64,000 bases of DNA. Origin: Craspedostauros australis (taxonomy: Eukaryota > Bacillariophyta > Bacillariophyceae > Mastogloiales > Achnanthaceae). The translations under genes were made by a program, and so were the position numbers. Of the stretch, positions 1-10,500 are shown one piece after another; positions within the stretch are counted from its first letter, which is position 1, and each line of letters starts with the position of its first letter. The stretch is taken from assembly GCA_026770025.1 (NCBI GenBank), contig JAMXDE010000007.1, positions 868,001-932,000 of the forward strand. Direction: 5' to 3'. The notes below the pieces were generated by a model. The model saw only the letters and a program-made list of their open reading frames with translations. It had not been told where the DNA came from and did not search any database.

Positions 1-1248
1 GAGCACCGGTGCGAAAGGAGGGCGCCAAGCGTATCATCTCGGGCTCCAGACTGGCATCGCAACCAGCTATCCGATGCCGCGCGGCTTGAATGCTGCAACC
101 AGCAGACCACACCAGTGCATCACACCAGTGCCTGCGCCGGTCCGCACTCATTCACGCGCGCAGCGCAAATCACACATCGCAACCAGCCACACGACCTTGG
201 ACGTGATTCTTACCAGTGACACCGCACTGGTTTGCAACTCCACGAACGGTTGCAAGTGCGCATAGATCCCGTGCCCCCATGGCAACAACGAGCACAGGCC
301 AGAGCGACCACCCTTTGAAAGGAGTGCGCTCCAACGGCTTTGAGCATCATGCACACGATAGCAATAGAATAGAGCACACATAGAATAGAGATTGTATCCT
401 ACCATACCATATCATCCAAACACGCACACGACTTGAGTTGAGTTGCGTACTAGCTACTGATGTATTCTTGCAATGATAGTATCGCATTGTACCGGCAACG
501 TAAACACTCTGTTGGTACGTGCGAGTAGTTGCATGCGGTGCCTCCTCTCTGTACTTCACGAGCAGCCTGCATCCGATGACTCTCAGTCTCTCAACCAACC
601 AGCCAGCCACAAGCCAACCAAGGCAGTCAACCACAACGACGACCCTCGCGACATTGCAACCATCGGCATCCGGAGTTTCCTTTGTTTCTCTGATTGACAT
701 TCCCTCACCATTTCAAAAGTGCCGCACTGCGGGTCTCGTTGTCACGAACGAACCTCCCTGAGAACCGCAACAGTGATGGTTCGTGTCGCCATTTCTTGAT
801 TTCTCTTCGCAACAAGCGCCCTCGCCCCCCAACAACTCTCGCGGTTGCTCCTCCGCGCACTCGTTGTTCATCAACTTCATCATCTCTCTCCATCTCCACG
901 CGAGAGTACCATACCAATCATCCGGGAAAGGTCGTTCACTGGAAGGAACTACTCGTGAGAGGGACTCTGCTCGTAGCATTTCGATGAAACTAAGTGCATC
1001 GTGCTTTCCCATAATACATGGCACTTCGCCACACGTTGCCCCCCCCCCCCCCCCCCCCCGCAGGCTGCAGGGGTGATCTAGCTCGCACTCTCAAGACACG
1101 CACGAAACAGGGATTTAGGGAACAGAAGAGATGCATCTTCACCAGAGAGTGTGGACAGGGTGATTCATAATGTGTATTTTATGTATGTATGGTATTTGTA
1201 TGTTTGCTTTAATATGCTAAAATCGAACAGTGTCGTAGTCTTGCCAGG
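1..1248. other. Gene-free left edge, 3' flank of the repeat protein gene
   Basis: No open frame here has a recognisable domain or convincing composition. All open frames are about 117 residues or shorter and overlap one another on both strands. The stretch ends at the stop codon of the minus-strand repeat protein, so its right part (about 1060-1248, AT-richer, with TATGTATG-type sequence) is probably that gene's 3' untranslated region. Confidence 0.5.
1039..1059. repeat. C21 homopolymer
   Basis: An uninterrupted run of 21 C. Runs this long are prone to length errors in sequencing and to slippage in vivo. It lies in a non-coding region, so it has no visible effect on a protein. Confidence 0.95.
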
Positions 1249-4200
1249 TTATGGTGCTGGCACGCAGTCCTCGGACTCTGACTCAAACGACGCGCAGTAA
1301 CAGAACGTCTTCAGACAGCAAGTCACTCTGCCATCGAAGGGATCATTCCGATCGATGCAGTTGAATGTGCCAAAGCACGGTTCGTACTCGGGGAACAGTG
1401 CCTGCCAGTCGGAGCCGTGCGAACATGACAGAGGTCCGTCGGTGTCGGTACCGATCAGCGGTGGCATTCGTGTTGGACCTGGAGGATCTGTTGGGTCGGG
1501 AATCTCCATGCTGGGTGGTTCGCTGTCATCAAACTCAATGGGCGGTCCACCCGGCGCGACCCTATCTGGGTCGACACTGGGCTCCTGGGAAGGCTGGCCG
1601 CTTGGACTCTTCGATGGCATCACGCTGACTGTTGGGTCCGCAGAAGGCTCCGCAGACGGCTCGCTTGATGGAGGGGCCGAAGGCGCGGTCGTATCTGTTG
1701 GAACTGCGGAAGGTGGCGCCGATGGCTTTGTTGTGTCTGTTGGCGCCGCGGACGGTGGCGCAGAAGGTGCGGTCGTATCCGTTGGGACTGCCGAAGGTGG
1801 TGCCGAGGGCACAGTCGTATCCGTTGGAACCGCAGATGGAGGAATGGATGGTGCAGTCGTATCCGTCGGAACCGCCGACGGGGGAATGGACGGCACAGTT
1901 GTATCTGTGGGGACTGCAGACGGAGGTGCGGATGGCTTCGTTGTCTCAGTTGGAACTGCAGAAGGCTGAGCTGACGGCTTTGTCGTATCCGTCGGAACTG
2001 CCGACGGGGGAATAGATGGCACAGTTGTATCAGTTGGAGTCGCCGACGGTGGAATTGATGGTACGGTCGTGTCCGTTGGGACTGCAGACGGTAGGATGGA
2101 TGGCACAGTTGTATCAGTTGGGACTGCGGATGGTGGAATGGATGGCACAGTTGTGTCCGTCGGAACTGCAGACGGTGGGATAGATGGCACAGTTGTATCC
2201 GTTGGGACCGCAGACGGTGGGATGGATGGTACGGTTGTATCAGTTGGAGTCGCCGACGGGGGAATAGATGGCACAGTTGTATCAGTTGGAGTCGCCGACG
2301 GTGGAATTGATGGTACGGTCGTGTCCGTTGGGACTGCAGACGGTGGGATGGATGGCACAGTTGTATCCGTTGGGACCGCAGACGGTGGGATGGATGGCAC
2401 AGTTGTATCCGTTGGAACTGCAGACGGTGGAATGGATGGCAGAGTTGTGTCCGTCGGAACTGCAGACGGTGGGATAGATGGCACAGTTGTATCCGTTGGG
2501 ACCGCAGACGGTGGGATGGATGGTACGGTTGTATCAGTTGGAGTCGCCGACGGGGGAATAGATGGTACGGTCGTGTCGGTTGGGACTGCAGACGGTGGGA
2601 TGGATGGCACAGTTGTATCCGTTGGAACTGCAGAAGGCTGAGCGGATGGTTTCGTCGTGTCGGTTGGCGTTGCGGACGGTGATACCGATGGCGCGGCGCT
2701 CATTGTCGGCGATATCGAGAAGAGATTCGACGGCACCGCGCTCTCGGTTGGAGTCGCTGACGGTGGGATGGAGGGCACAGTTGTATCCGTTGGGACTGCA
2801 GACGGTGGGATGGATGGCACAGTTGTATCAGTTGGGACTGCGGATGGTGGAATGGATGGCACAGTTGTGTCCGTCGGAACTGCAGACGGTGGGATAGATG
2901 GCACAGTTGTATCCGTTGGGACCGCAGACGGTGGGATAGATGGCACAGTTGTATCCGTTGGAACTGCAGAAGGCTGAGCGGATGGTTTCGTCGTGTCGGT
3001 TGGCGCTGCGGACGGTGATGCCGATGGCGCGGCGCTCATCGTCGGCGATATCGAGAAGAGATTCGACGGGACCGCGCTCTCAGTTGGAGTCGCTGACGGT
3101 GGGATGGAGGGCAGGGTCGTGTCCGTAGGAACGGCGGACGGAGGTGCCGATGGTTTTGTTGTGTCTGTTGGTGTCACCGACGGTGCGATGGAGGGCAGAG
3201 TCGTGTCAGTTGGAACTGCAGAAGGTTGAGCCGATGGTTTCGTCGTGTCGGTTGGCACCGCAGATGGCGTCCGTGAAGGCGCTGTGGTTGGGCTCTCCGA
3301 AAATTCGATGGCGATGGGTGGTGCATTGGGCGATTCACGGTCGGGGTCCAGCGAAGGCTCCACGCTCGCCGATGGTGTTGCAGATGGGTACTGTGTTGGC
3401 ACAGGACTCAGCGTAGGAGTAGCACTGGGCGATTCACTGTTGGGGCCGTCGCCGCTGAAGCTCGAGCTGCTTGTGCTGTTTGATGTCGTAGAGATTGACG
3501 GTGCCCTTGTTGGTGTGTCTTCAGAATCGCTTGGCGGATCGATATCCGTGGAACTCGTGTCGGAAGATGTCGTACTTGTGAAAGGTATGTCGGTGGGTGC
3601 GTGCGTAGGTGTGCCGAAACCGATCGGAGGACCACTGCCACTTCTGTCTCCAGAAGGAGTTGGACTCGGACTCTTGCTTGACTTGTCTCCTTTTCCGCCC
3701 TTTCCTCCTTTACCTTTTCCTCCCTTACCCTTTCCTTTGCCATCGTCAGAGCTTGTGACAGGCATGGTGCTGGGCGAGGAGGCTGGAGGGTCAGTGCCGA
3801 GATCGACTGGAGGACCGCTGCCGCTTCTGTCTCCAGAAGGAGTTGGACTCGGGCTCTTGCTTGCCTTGGTACTGGGAGCTCTGGTGGGTGTGACAGGCAT
3901 GGTGCTGGGCGAGGAGGCTGGAGGGTCCGTGCCGAGATCGACTGGAGGACCGCTGCCGCTTCTGTCTCCAGAAGGAGTTGGACTCGGGCTCTTGCTTGAC
4001 TTGTCTCCTTTTCCGCCCTTTCCTTTACCCTTGCCCTTTCCTTTACCGTCGTCAGAGCTTGTGGCAGGCATGGTGCTGGGCGAGGAGGCTGGAGGGTCAG
4101 TGCCGAGATCGACTGGAGGACCGCTGCCGCTTCTGTCTCCGGAGGGAGTTGGACTCGGACTCTTGCTTGCCTTGGTACTGGGAGCTCTGGTGGGTGTGGC

Positions 4201-7200
4201 AGGCATGGTGCTGGGAGAGGAGGCTGGAGGGTCCGTGCCGAGATCGACTGGAGGACCGCTGCCGCTTCTGTCTCCAGAAGGAGTTGGACTCGGACTCTTG
4301 CTTGCCTTGGTACTGGGAGCTCTGGTGGGTGTGGCAGGCATGGTACTAGGCGAAGACGCTGGAGGGTCAGTGCCGAGATCGACTGGAGGACCGCTGCCAC
4401 TTCTGTCTCCAGAAGGAGTTGGACTCGGACTCTTGCTTGACTTGTCTCCTTTTCCGCCCTTTCCTTTACCCTTGCCCTTTCCTTTACCGTCGTCAGAGCT
4501 TGTGGCAGGCATGGTGCTGGGAGAGGAGGCTGGAGGGTCCGTGCCGAGATCGACTGGAGGACCACTGCCACTTCTGTCTCCGGAGGGAGTTGGACTCGGA
4601 CTCTTGCTTGCCTTGGTACTGGGAGCTCTGGTGGGTGTGGCAGGCATGGTGCTGGGCGAGGTGGCTGGAGGGTCCGTGCCGAGATCGACTGGAGGACCGC
4701 TGCCACTTCTGTCTCCGGAAGGAGTTGGACTTGGGCTCTTGCTTGACTTGTCTCCTTTTCCGCCTTTACCTTTTCCTCCCTTACCCTTTCCTTTGCCATC
4801 GTCAGAGCTGGTGTCGCCTTTTCCGCCCTTTCCTTTACCCTTGCCCTTTCCTTTGCCATCGTCAGAGCTTGTGGCAGGCATGGTGCTGGGCGAGGAGGCT
4901 GGAGGGTCAGTGCCGAAGTCAACTGGAGGACCACTGCCACTTCTGTCTCCGGAAGGAGTTGGACTCGGACTCTTGCTTGCCTTGGTACTGGGAGCTCTGG
5001 TGGGTGTGGCAGGCATGGTGCTGGGAGAGGAGGCTGGAGGGTCCGTGCCGAGATCGACTGGAGGACCGCTGCCGCTTCTGTCTCCAGAAGGAGTTGGACT
5101 CGGGCTCTTGCTTGCCTTGGTACTGGGAGCTCTGGTGGGTGTGACAGGCATGGTGCTGGGCGAGGAGGCTGGAGGGTCAGTGCCGAGATCGACTGGAGGA
5201 CCGCTGCCGCTTCTGTCTCCAGAAGGAGTTGGACTCGGGCTCTTGCTTGACTTGTCTCCTTTTCCGCCCTTTCCTTTACCCTTGCCCTTTCCTTTACCGT
5301 CGTCAGAGCTTGTGGCAGGCATGGTGCTGGGAGAGGAGGCTGGAGGGTCCGTGCCGAGATCGACTGGAGGACCACTGCCACTTCTGTCTCCGGAGGGAGT
5401 TGGACTCGGACTCTTGCTTGCCTTGGTACTGGGAGCTCTGGTGGGTGTGGCAGGCATGGTGCTGGGAGAGGAGGCTGGAGGGTCCGTGCCGAGATCGACT
5501 GGAGGACCGCTGCCGCTTCTGTCTCCAGAAGGAGTTGGACTCGGGCTCTTGCTTGCCTTGGTACTGGGAGCTCTGGTGGGTGTGACAGGCATGGTGCTGG
5601 GCGAGGAGGCTGGAGGGTCAGTGCCGAGGTCAACTGGAGGACCACTGCCACTTCTATCGTCGCTGGTGTCGCCCTTTCCTCCCTTGCCCCCCTTTCCGCT
5701 CTTGCTTGCCTTGTCTCCTTTTCCTCCCTTGCCCTTGCCCTTTCCATCGCTGGAACTGGTATCTCCCTTTCCTCCCTTACCCTTCCCTTTGCCATCGTCG
5801 GAGCTGGTGTCGCCCTTTCCGCCCTTGCCCTTTCCTTTGCCGTCACCAGAGCTGGTATCACCCTTTCCTCCCTTGCCCTTGCCCTTTCCTTTGCCCTTTC
5901 CGTCACTAGAGCTTGGCGTGGCATGGGGTGAGGAGGCTGGAGGGTCAGTGCCGAGGTCGACTGGAGGACCACTGCCGCTTCTGTCTCCAGAAGGAGTTGG
6001 ACTCGGGCTCTTGCTTGACTTGTTACTGGATCCTCCAGTGGGCGTGGCAGGCATAGTGCTGGGTGAGGAGGCTGGAGGGTCTGTGCCGAGATCGACTGGG
6101 GGTCCACTGCCACTTCTATCGTCGCTGGTGTCGCCCTTTCCTCCCTTTCCGCTCTTGCTTGCCTTGTCGCCCTTTCCTCCCTTGCCCTTGCCCTTGCCCT
6201 TGCCCTTTCCATCGCTGGAGGTGTTATCTCCCTTTCCTCCCTTACCCTTTCCTTTGCCATCGTCGGAGCTGGTGTCGCCCTTTCCGCCCTTGCCCTGACC
6301 CTTTCCATCGCTGGAGGTGTTATCTCCCTTTCCACTCTTGTCAGATTTGTCTCCCTTTCCACCTTTTCCTTTTCCGTCGCTAGAGCTGGTGTCGCCCTTG
6401 CCCTTGCCCTTTCCTTTTCCGTCGCTAGAGCTGGCGTCGCCCTTGCCCTTTCCTTTGCCCTTTCCATCATGTGAGCTACCGTCTCCCTTGCCCTTGCCCT
6501 TACCCTTTCCTTTTCCGTCGCTAGAGCTGGCGTCACCCTTGCCTCCCTTTCCATCTCCTTTCCCGGTCTTGTCTGACTTGTCGCCCTTGCCTCCCTTTCC
6601 ATCTCCTTTTCCGCTCTTGTTTGACTTGTCGCCCTTGCCTTTGCCTTTGCCCTTGCCATCATCTGAGCTGGGGTCTACAATTCCGCTCTTGTCGGATTTG
6701 TCTCCTTTACCCCCCTTTCCATCGCTAGAACTGATGTCGCCCTTGCCTCCCTTTCCATCTCCTTTCCCGCCCTCGCCCTTGCCCTTTCCATCTCCTTTCC
6801 CGCCCTTGCCCTTGCCCTTTCCATCATGCGAACTTGCGTCGCCTTTACCCTTGCCTTTTCCTTTTCCATCGCTGGGCGTTGTGTCGCCCTTGCCTTTTCC
6901 TTTTCCATCGCTGGGCGTTGTGTCGCCCTTGCCTTTTCCTTTGCCATCGCTGGGCGTTGTGTCGCCCTTTCCTTTTCCTTTTCCATCGCTGGGCGTTGTG
7001 TCGCCCTTGCCCTTGCCCTTTCCTTTTCCGTCGCCAGAGCTGACATCGACGTCATGAGAACCCATGTCGCCCTTGCCTTTTCCGTCATGTGAGTTGTCGT
7101 CTCCTTTGCCACCCTTGCCCTCGCCCTCGTCCGAGGTGGCGATGAGATCATCCTCGAACATGTATCCCTTGCCATCATCACCCTTGCCTTCGTACACCTT

Positions 7201-7464
7201 CAAGGAGCGTCGGGAGATCTGACGGTGCGCGAAAACCTCGGTCAGCTCGTCTTCATCTTGAAGGTGTTGTGGTTGGTGCTGCACTTGCTGCTGTTGCACC
7301 TGCTGCTGTTGCGCTTGTTGGTGATGGTGATGGTGCTGATGGTCTTGACGATGGTCTTGATTGTCGTGTGAGAGTGTGTAGACTCGAGCATCTGCCGATT
7401 CCGAGGTGAGCTTGAGTATCAGCAGAGCCACGAGGCCGAACGAGTTGGGGACGTATAACTTCAT
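1249..7464 (-). CDS. Giant repetitive secreted protein (GKGD / PTDTTVPS repeats)
   Basis: Single-exon protein of 2071 residues. I chose the ATG at 7464 because it gives a short signal-peptide-like N-terminus (MKLYVPNSFGLVALLILKL, then ADA). An upstream non-ATG extension in frame has no such feature. Order after the signal: a His/Gln-rich stretch, then about 350 residues of Lys-Gly-Asp repeats (GKGKGKGDTTPSDGKG type). Next come alternating blocks of a roughly 45-residue Pro/Ser unit (SPSPTPSGDRSGSGPPVDLG) with GKGKGKGG blocks, then a long run of 14-residue units (PSAVPTDTTVPSIP). The protein ends in a cysteine-rich tail of about 60 residues (CSHGS ... CFGTFNC ... CCLKTFCYC). There is no transmembrane segment after the signal and no enzyme domain. 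Proteins of this composition are common in diatoms and are assumed to be secreted or wall-associated; that role is inference. Repeat number may be affected by assembly. Confidence 0.85.
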   Translation of the reverse strand: MKLYVPNSFGLVALLILKLTSESADARVYTLSHDNQDHRQDHQHHHHHQQAQQQQVQQQQVQHQPQHLQDEDELTEVFAHRQISRRSLKVYEGKGDDGKGYMFEDDLIATSDEGEGKGGKGDDNSHDGKGKGDMGSHDVDVSSGDGKGKGKGKGDTTPSDGKGKGKGDTTPSDGKGKGKGDTTPSDGKGKGKGDTTPSDGKGKGKGKGDASSHDGKGKGKGGKGDGKGKGEGGKGDGKGGKGDISSSDGKGGKGDKSDKSGIVDPSSDDGKGKGKGKGDKSNKSGKGDGKGGKGDKSDKTGKGDGKGGKGDASSSDGKGKGKGKGKGDGSSHDGKGKGKGKGDASSSDGKGKGKGKGDTSSSDGKGKGGKGDKSDKSGKGDNTSSDGKGQGKGGKGDTSSDDGKGKGKGGKGDNTSSDGKGKGKGKGKGGKGDKASKSGKGGKGDTSDDRSGSGPPVDLGTDPPASSPSTMPATPTGGSSNKSSKSPSPTPSGDRSGSGPPVDLGTDPPASSPHATPSSSDGKGKGKGKGKGGKGDTSSGDGKGKGKGGKGDTSSDDGKGKGKGGKGDTSSSDGKGKGKGGKGDKASKSGKGGKGGKGDTSDDRSGSGPPVDLGTDPPASSPSTMPVTPTRAPSTKASKSPSPTPSGDRSGSGPPVDLGTDPPASSPSTMPATPTRAPSTKASKSPSPTPSGDRSGSGPPVDLGTDPPASSPSTMPATSSDDGKGKGKGKGKGGKGDKSSKSPSPTPSGDRSGSGPPVDLGTDPPASSPSTMPVTPTRAPSTKASKSPSPTPSGDRSGSGPPVDLGTDPPASSPSTMPATPTRAPSTKASKSPSPTPSGDRSGSGPPVDFGTDPPASSPSTMPATSSDDGKGKGKGKGKGGKGDTSSDDGKGKGKGGKGKGGKGDKSSKSPSPTPSGDRSGSGPPVDLGTDPPATSPSTMPATPTRAPSTKASKSPSPTPSGDRSGSGPPVDLGTDPPASSPSTMPATSSDDGKGKGKGKGKGGKGDKSSKSPSPTPSGDRSGSGPPVDLGTDPPASSPSTMPATPTRAPSTKASKSPSPTPSGDRSGSGPPVDLGTDPPASSPSTMPATPTRAPSTKASKSPSPTPSGDRSGSGPPVDLGTDPPASSPSTMPATSSDDGKGKGKGKGKGGKGDKSSKSPSPTPSGDRSGSGPPVDLGTDPPASSPSTMPVTPTRAPSTKASKSPSPTPSGDRSGSGPPVDLGTDPPASSPSTMPVTSSDDGKGKGKGGKGKGGKGGKGDKSSKSPSPTPSGDRSGSGPPIGFGTPTHAPTDIPFTSTTSSDTSSTDIDPPSDSEDTPTRAPSISTTSNSTSSSSFSGDGPNSESPSATPTLSPVPTQYPSATPSASVEPSLDPDRESPNAPPIAIEFSESPTTAPSRTPSAVPTDTTKPSAQPSAVPTDTTLPSIAPSVTPTDTTKPSAPPSAVPTDTTLPSIPPSATPTESAVPSNLFSISPTMSAAPSASPSAAPTDTTKPSAQPSAVPTDTTVPSIPPSAVPTDTTVPSIPPSAVPTDTTVPSIPPSAVPTDTTVPSIPPSAVPTDTTVPSIPPSATPTESAVPSNLFSISPTMSAAPSVSPSATPTDTTKPSAQPSAVPTDTTVPSIPPSAVPTDTTVPSIPPSATPTDTTVPSIPPSAVPTDTTVPSIPPSAVPTDTTLPSIPPSAVPTDTTVPSIPPSAVPTDTTVPSIPPSAVPTDTTVPSIPPSATPTDTTVPSIPPSATPTDTTVPSIPPSAVPTDTTVPSIPPSAVPTDTTVPSIPPSAVPTDTTVPSILPSAVPTDTTVPSIPPSATPTDTTVPSIPPSAVPTDTTKPSAQPSAVPTETTKPSAPPSAVPTDTTVPSIPPSAVPTDTTAPSIPPSAVPTDTTVPSAPPSAVPTDTTAPSAPPSAAPTDTTKPSAPPSAVPTDTTAPSAPPSSEPSAEPSADPTVSVMPSKSPSGQPSQEPSVDPDRVAPGGPPIEFDDSEPPSMEIPDPTDPPGPTRMPPLIGTDTDGPLSCSHGSDWQALFPEYEPCFGTFNCIDRNDPFDGRVTCCLKTFCYCASFESESEDCVPAP
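1650..3250 (-). repeat. 42-bp coding tandem repeat (PTDTTVPSIPPSAV unit)
   Basis: About 1.6 kb of tandem 42-bp units encoding a 14-residue unit, PSAVPTDTTVPSIP. Units differ at few positions (V/A/L/K before PS, I/A after). Two copies of a larger block with an SNLFSISPTMSAAPS-type segment occur, at about 2643-2780 and 2980-3120, which suggests a higher-order duplication. Confidence 0.85.
3640..6130 (-). repeat. About 135-bp coding repeats alternating with GKG blocks
   Basis: Repeated units encode SPSPTPSGDRSGSGPPVDLG, then TDPPASSPSTMPATPTRAPS, interleaved with GKGKGKGGKGD blocks. Adjacent copies are nearly identical in DNA sequence, for example around 3980-4190, 4420-4640 and 5230-5450, which fits recent unequal exchange or gene conversion. 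Confidence 0.8.
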
Positions 7465-7484
7465 CCCGTCGTTCCTATTGTTGC

Positions 7485-7536
7485 TGTCGGTTGTTCCTGT
7501 CGGTTGGTACTGTCGGTTGGTACTGTCGGTTGGTGA
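7485..7536 (-). repeat. Four 13-bp tandem repeats in the 5' leader
   Basis: On the plus strand TGTCGGTTGGTAC repeats four times, with the first and last copies slightly changed. Read in the gene's direction this gives ACCAACCGACAGT repeats that end about 20 bases before the ATG at 7464. It is one of several CAA/CAAC-rich leaders in the window. Confidence 0.85.
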
Positions 7537-7551
7537 TGAGGGTCGAGACAA

Positions 7552-10500
7552 TGGAATTCCAATTGAATGGTGGTGGAGTGATCACTTTGGATGCCTACAG
7601 GGATGCCTGCGGAGGTGCAGCGTCTTAACGTCGGCTCCCGTCCCTGTCTCGAGCTCAGTGATGCCGTTCCTCGACGTGGAAAGCCCCGTTCTGCTGTGTT
7701 CGCTGTGAGCTTGCTTTCTTTGTCGATCCGATGTCGACCAGTTTCCACCTTGCTGCTTCTTCTCGTTGCGGTTGGGAGGGAAGGGGCGGCTTGTGTGTGT
7801 ATTTGTATTTGTGCGCTTTTGTGTTTGTACGCCTTTGTATTTGTGGCTGCCGTAAGTCCAGATTTGTGGTGGATTGCAATTATTCCGCCACCGATGTGTG
7901 CCTCTCAGTGGACTATCGTCTATTTGGCACGATCATGCACCTCTGTCGTCGTTTGTGTGTGCAGCTCGTACGGCGCGAGGATGGACAGCTTCCGTTTACG
8001 CGCACAAGCGTGGAGGGTGTTTATGCGCTCGCGATCGTGCAAGTATGGATGGTACCACCCACAGAGAAAAAGGGAAAGGATGCAAAGGAGCTCTCGAGCA
8101 CGACCAATTCTTGGGTGTATTGGTAGGTGATTATACGAATGGACCGCGAGTACTATGCCTCTCTCGAACAATTGCACTCCGCAACACATCGATTCGTATT
8201 CAAATCGTCATCAACGACCGCAACTGAATTCGCTTTTGCTTGAGTCCGCCGCGGATTTCTCCTTCTTTCGTTCCCCTCGTTGCTTCGTTCTTCTCTTGGT
8301 GCCTTGCTTCTTCGTGTTTGCATGCCTCCCCTGCCACCTGCTTCGATTCTTGCTAGCGCTGTTTCGTCTCTTGCCGCACTCTCGTTGCCTTCCTCTGACT
8401 GTTTTCCTTCCTCCCCTGTTCGGATACTCCCTCTGGTCGCGAAGGTGCGTCAGAGAAACATTTCGTTGTGGATGTCCCGCCATCTCTCCATCCAATCCGC
8501 GGACATGGTCATCGTCGATCACACGATTGGTTGCCGATGTATCGCCAAGTCGTGGATAGCGCACCTCGCGCGGTCACTTCTTCTGTTCAATCAAAAAAGG
8601 CGAACGCTCCACAACTTTTCCGCGTGTCGCTCCTAATAGCTCAGCCTCAATATCGCGGAGTCTCCTTCATGTGCTCGCCCGGCGGCTTGTGTCACTCAGC
8701 AACTATTTACGGACGCCGTCGGACACGAAGCCGTGAGTTTCACAGTCACTTACATCAACCACATGCAAATTAACGGAATGAGCCGGGCTAAATCGTCCAA
8801 GCAACCTCGATGTATCGCCGCTTCAACAACTCCCCCCGATTCGTAAGATAGATACAACAGCCAGATTCACCCATTGTGTTATCGTCACGCTCGCACACAA
8901 TGTGACAGCGACATTCTCATTTTCGTCTCCGGTGTGACCGTTGCTCTTTCCCAATTCCTTTTGTCCAACCTTCCGCCATGCAGAAACTTATCGTCGGTGG
9001 CGTCAGTTGTTGTGTCCGTTTTGGGTGCCATGTGTATCTGTATTTGGATTTCCATCTGGACGCTTCCCTTGTGGGTTTCATGTGTGTACGACCTGCCGAG
9101 CGGTGTTACAGTCGAGAAGAGTCCGCCAATGCAATTATCTGCTATACTCGCACCTTTGTTGTCCTTGCGCAGACCCACCATTGACCGTTCTGTCAACTCC
9201 CTTCACAAAGTTTCAAATGTTGGCAGCGTCAACCACTATTCCAGTAAAGTATTAGAACGGAGCGAAGTGAAGTAGCCTGCTTTGCTGTCCTCCTCGCGTG
9301 GTTTCCCCTCTGCCGATCGCATGGTATCATACCACATGAACATGCATGGCACGAGTGTCCGTATTGGTAACGCCAAGCCCATCTTCAAACGGAGACCCTT
9401 CGTCAATCTTGGTTGCTTTGCACGGGAGGATGACCACGAATGGTTAACAAGATCGTCGATAGGGTTCTTAGGACAGGATTTTGAACCGATCGTGGGGGTG
9501 CGGACTTGGCATTCACGGAGTGGCGCTTTTTCAAAAAGAAAGAGTCATGATCAACCAAGATGAAGACCGTCGGAGTCGACGGGAGGTACGAATACGGGTA
9601 TGGACACATCATGGGGAGAATGGATGAAAGGAAGGACTGACGAACGAACAGGCAGCAATCGGAATAGGGGAAGAACATGCCAGGATGGAGATGCCCGACA
9701 AGACCAACCAACGGACTGGTGGCTTGCACTTGCAGGATGGATCTGTTCTCTACTCGATCTCTCCATGACTTTCAGGGGGAGCATCGCTGATTGCAGTACG
9801 ATGCAGCTCCATTCCCTTTTCTTCGCAGTTGGACCGTCGTCGTAGATAGGGTGAGATTTGACTATCGTCGCGAGTGATGCGACCACGATCTATAGTACCA
9901 ATCGACGAGCTACGAGTACGATCAATACCCTTCTGCGAGCCTGTGAGCTGGAGCATGATGCTATGTCCGCAGAGCATGTCTGACTTGTGATGCAGATGGT
10001 ACACCGATCTGGACAACCTGCGAGCCACTCGAACATGCAGCGCAAACCGCTATTCTCCCATAAAGCACAAAAGCTCATTGCAGACGGCTCGAACGAGATT
10101 GACGATTGCAGAGTCCTCGCTGCTCTCTTGTGGATGTGCTGTTGGTGCACAGATCATTAATCAGCAGATGTCTTGGGCAATCCCGTGGGGATTTTGCGCC
10201 TTTGTCATCGTCATCTTTCATTCACTTGCTTGGCTGATAGTCGGACTCTCCAATGTGAAGCATGCAGAGCAGCCAGATCCACTCTCAATCAGTCGACGGT
10301 CCGTTTCTCTGTTCGCTTTGTTCTGCGTTGCGTTTTGATTCACGATCATCACGCCGAGAGTTCTCGTGTAGCAGCTCGCATAGTAAGCTAGGGGGGCAGT
10401 TCAAAATGCAATAATTGGCTCTATTCCATAGCGTTTAATTCATAAATCACTTGTTTCCGCCTAGTTCTTATCCTCGACGGAATAATATGGAATTTTTGTT

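Noticed and set aside
3245-6662. Two very long frames over the repeat gene: 1017 codons on the plus strand and 1084 codons in another minus frame
   Set aside because: They are by-products of in-phase repeats whose unit length is a multiple of three. Only the 1249-7464 frame has a signal peptide and a non-repetitive end.
9551-9886. 111-codon minus-strand frame
   Set aside because: No domain, and a plus-strand frame overlaps it; nothing supports coding.
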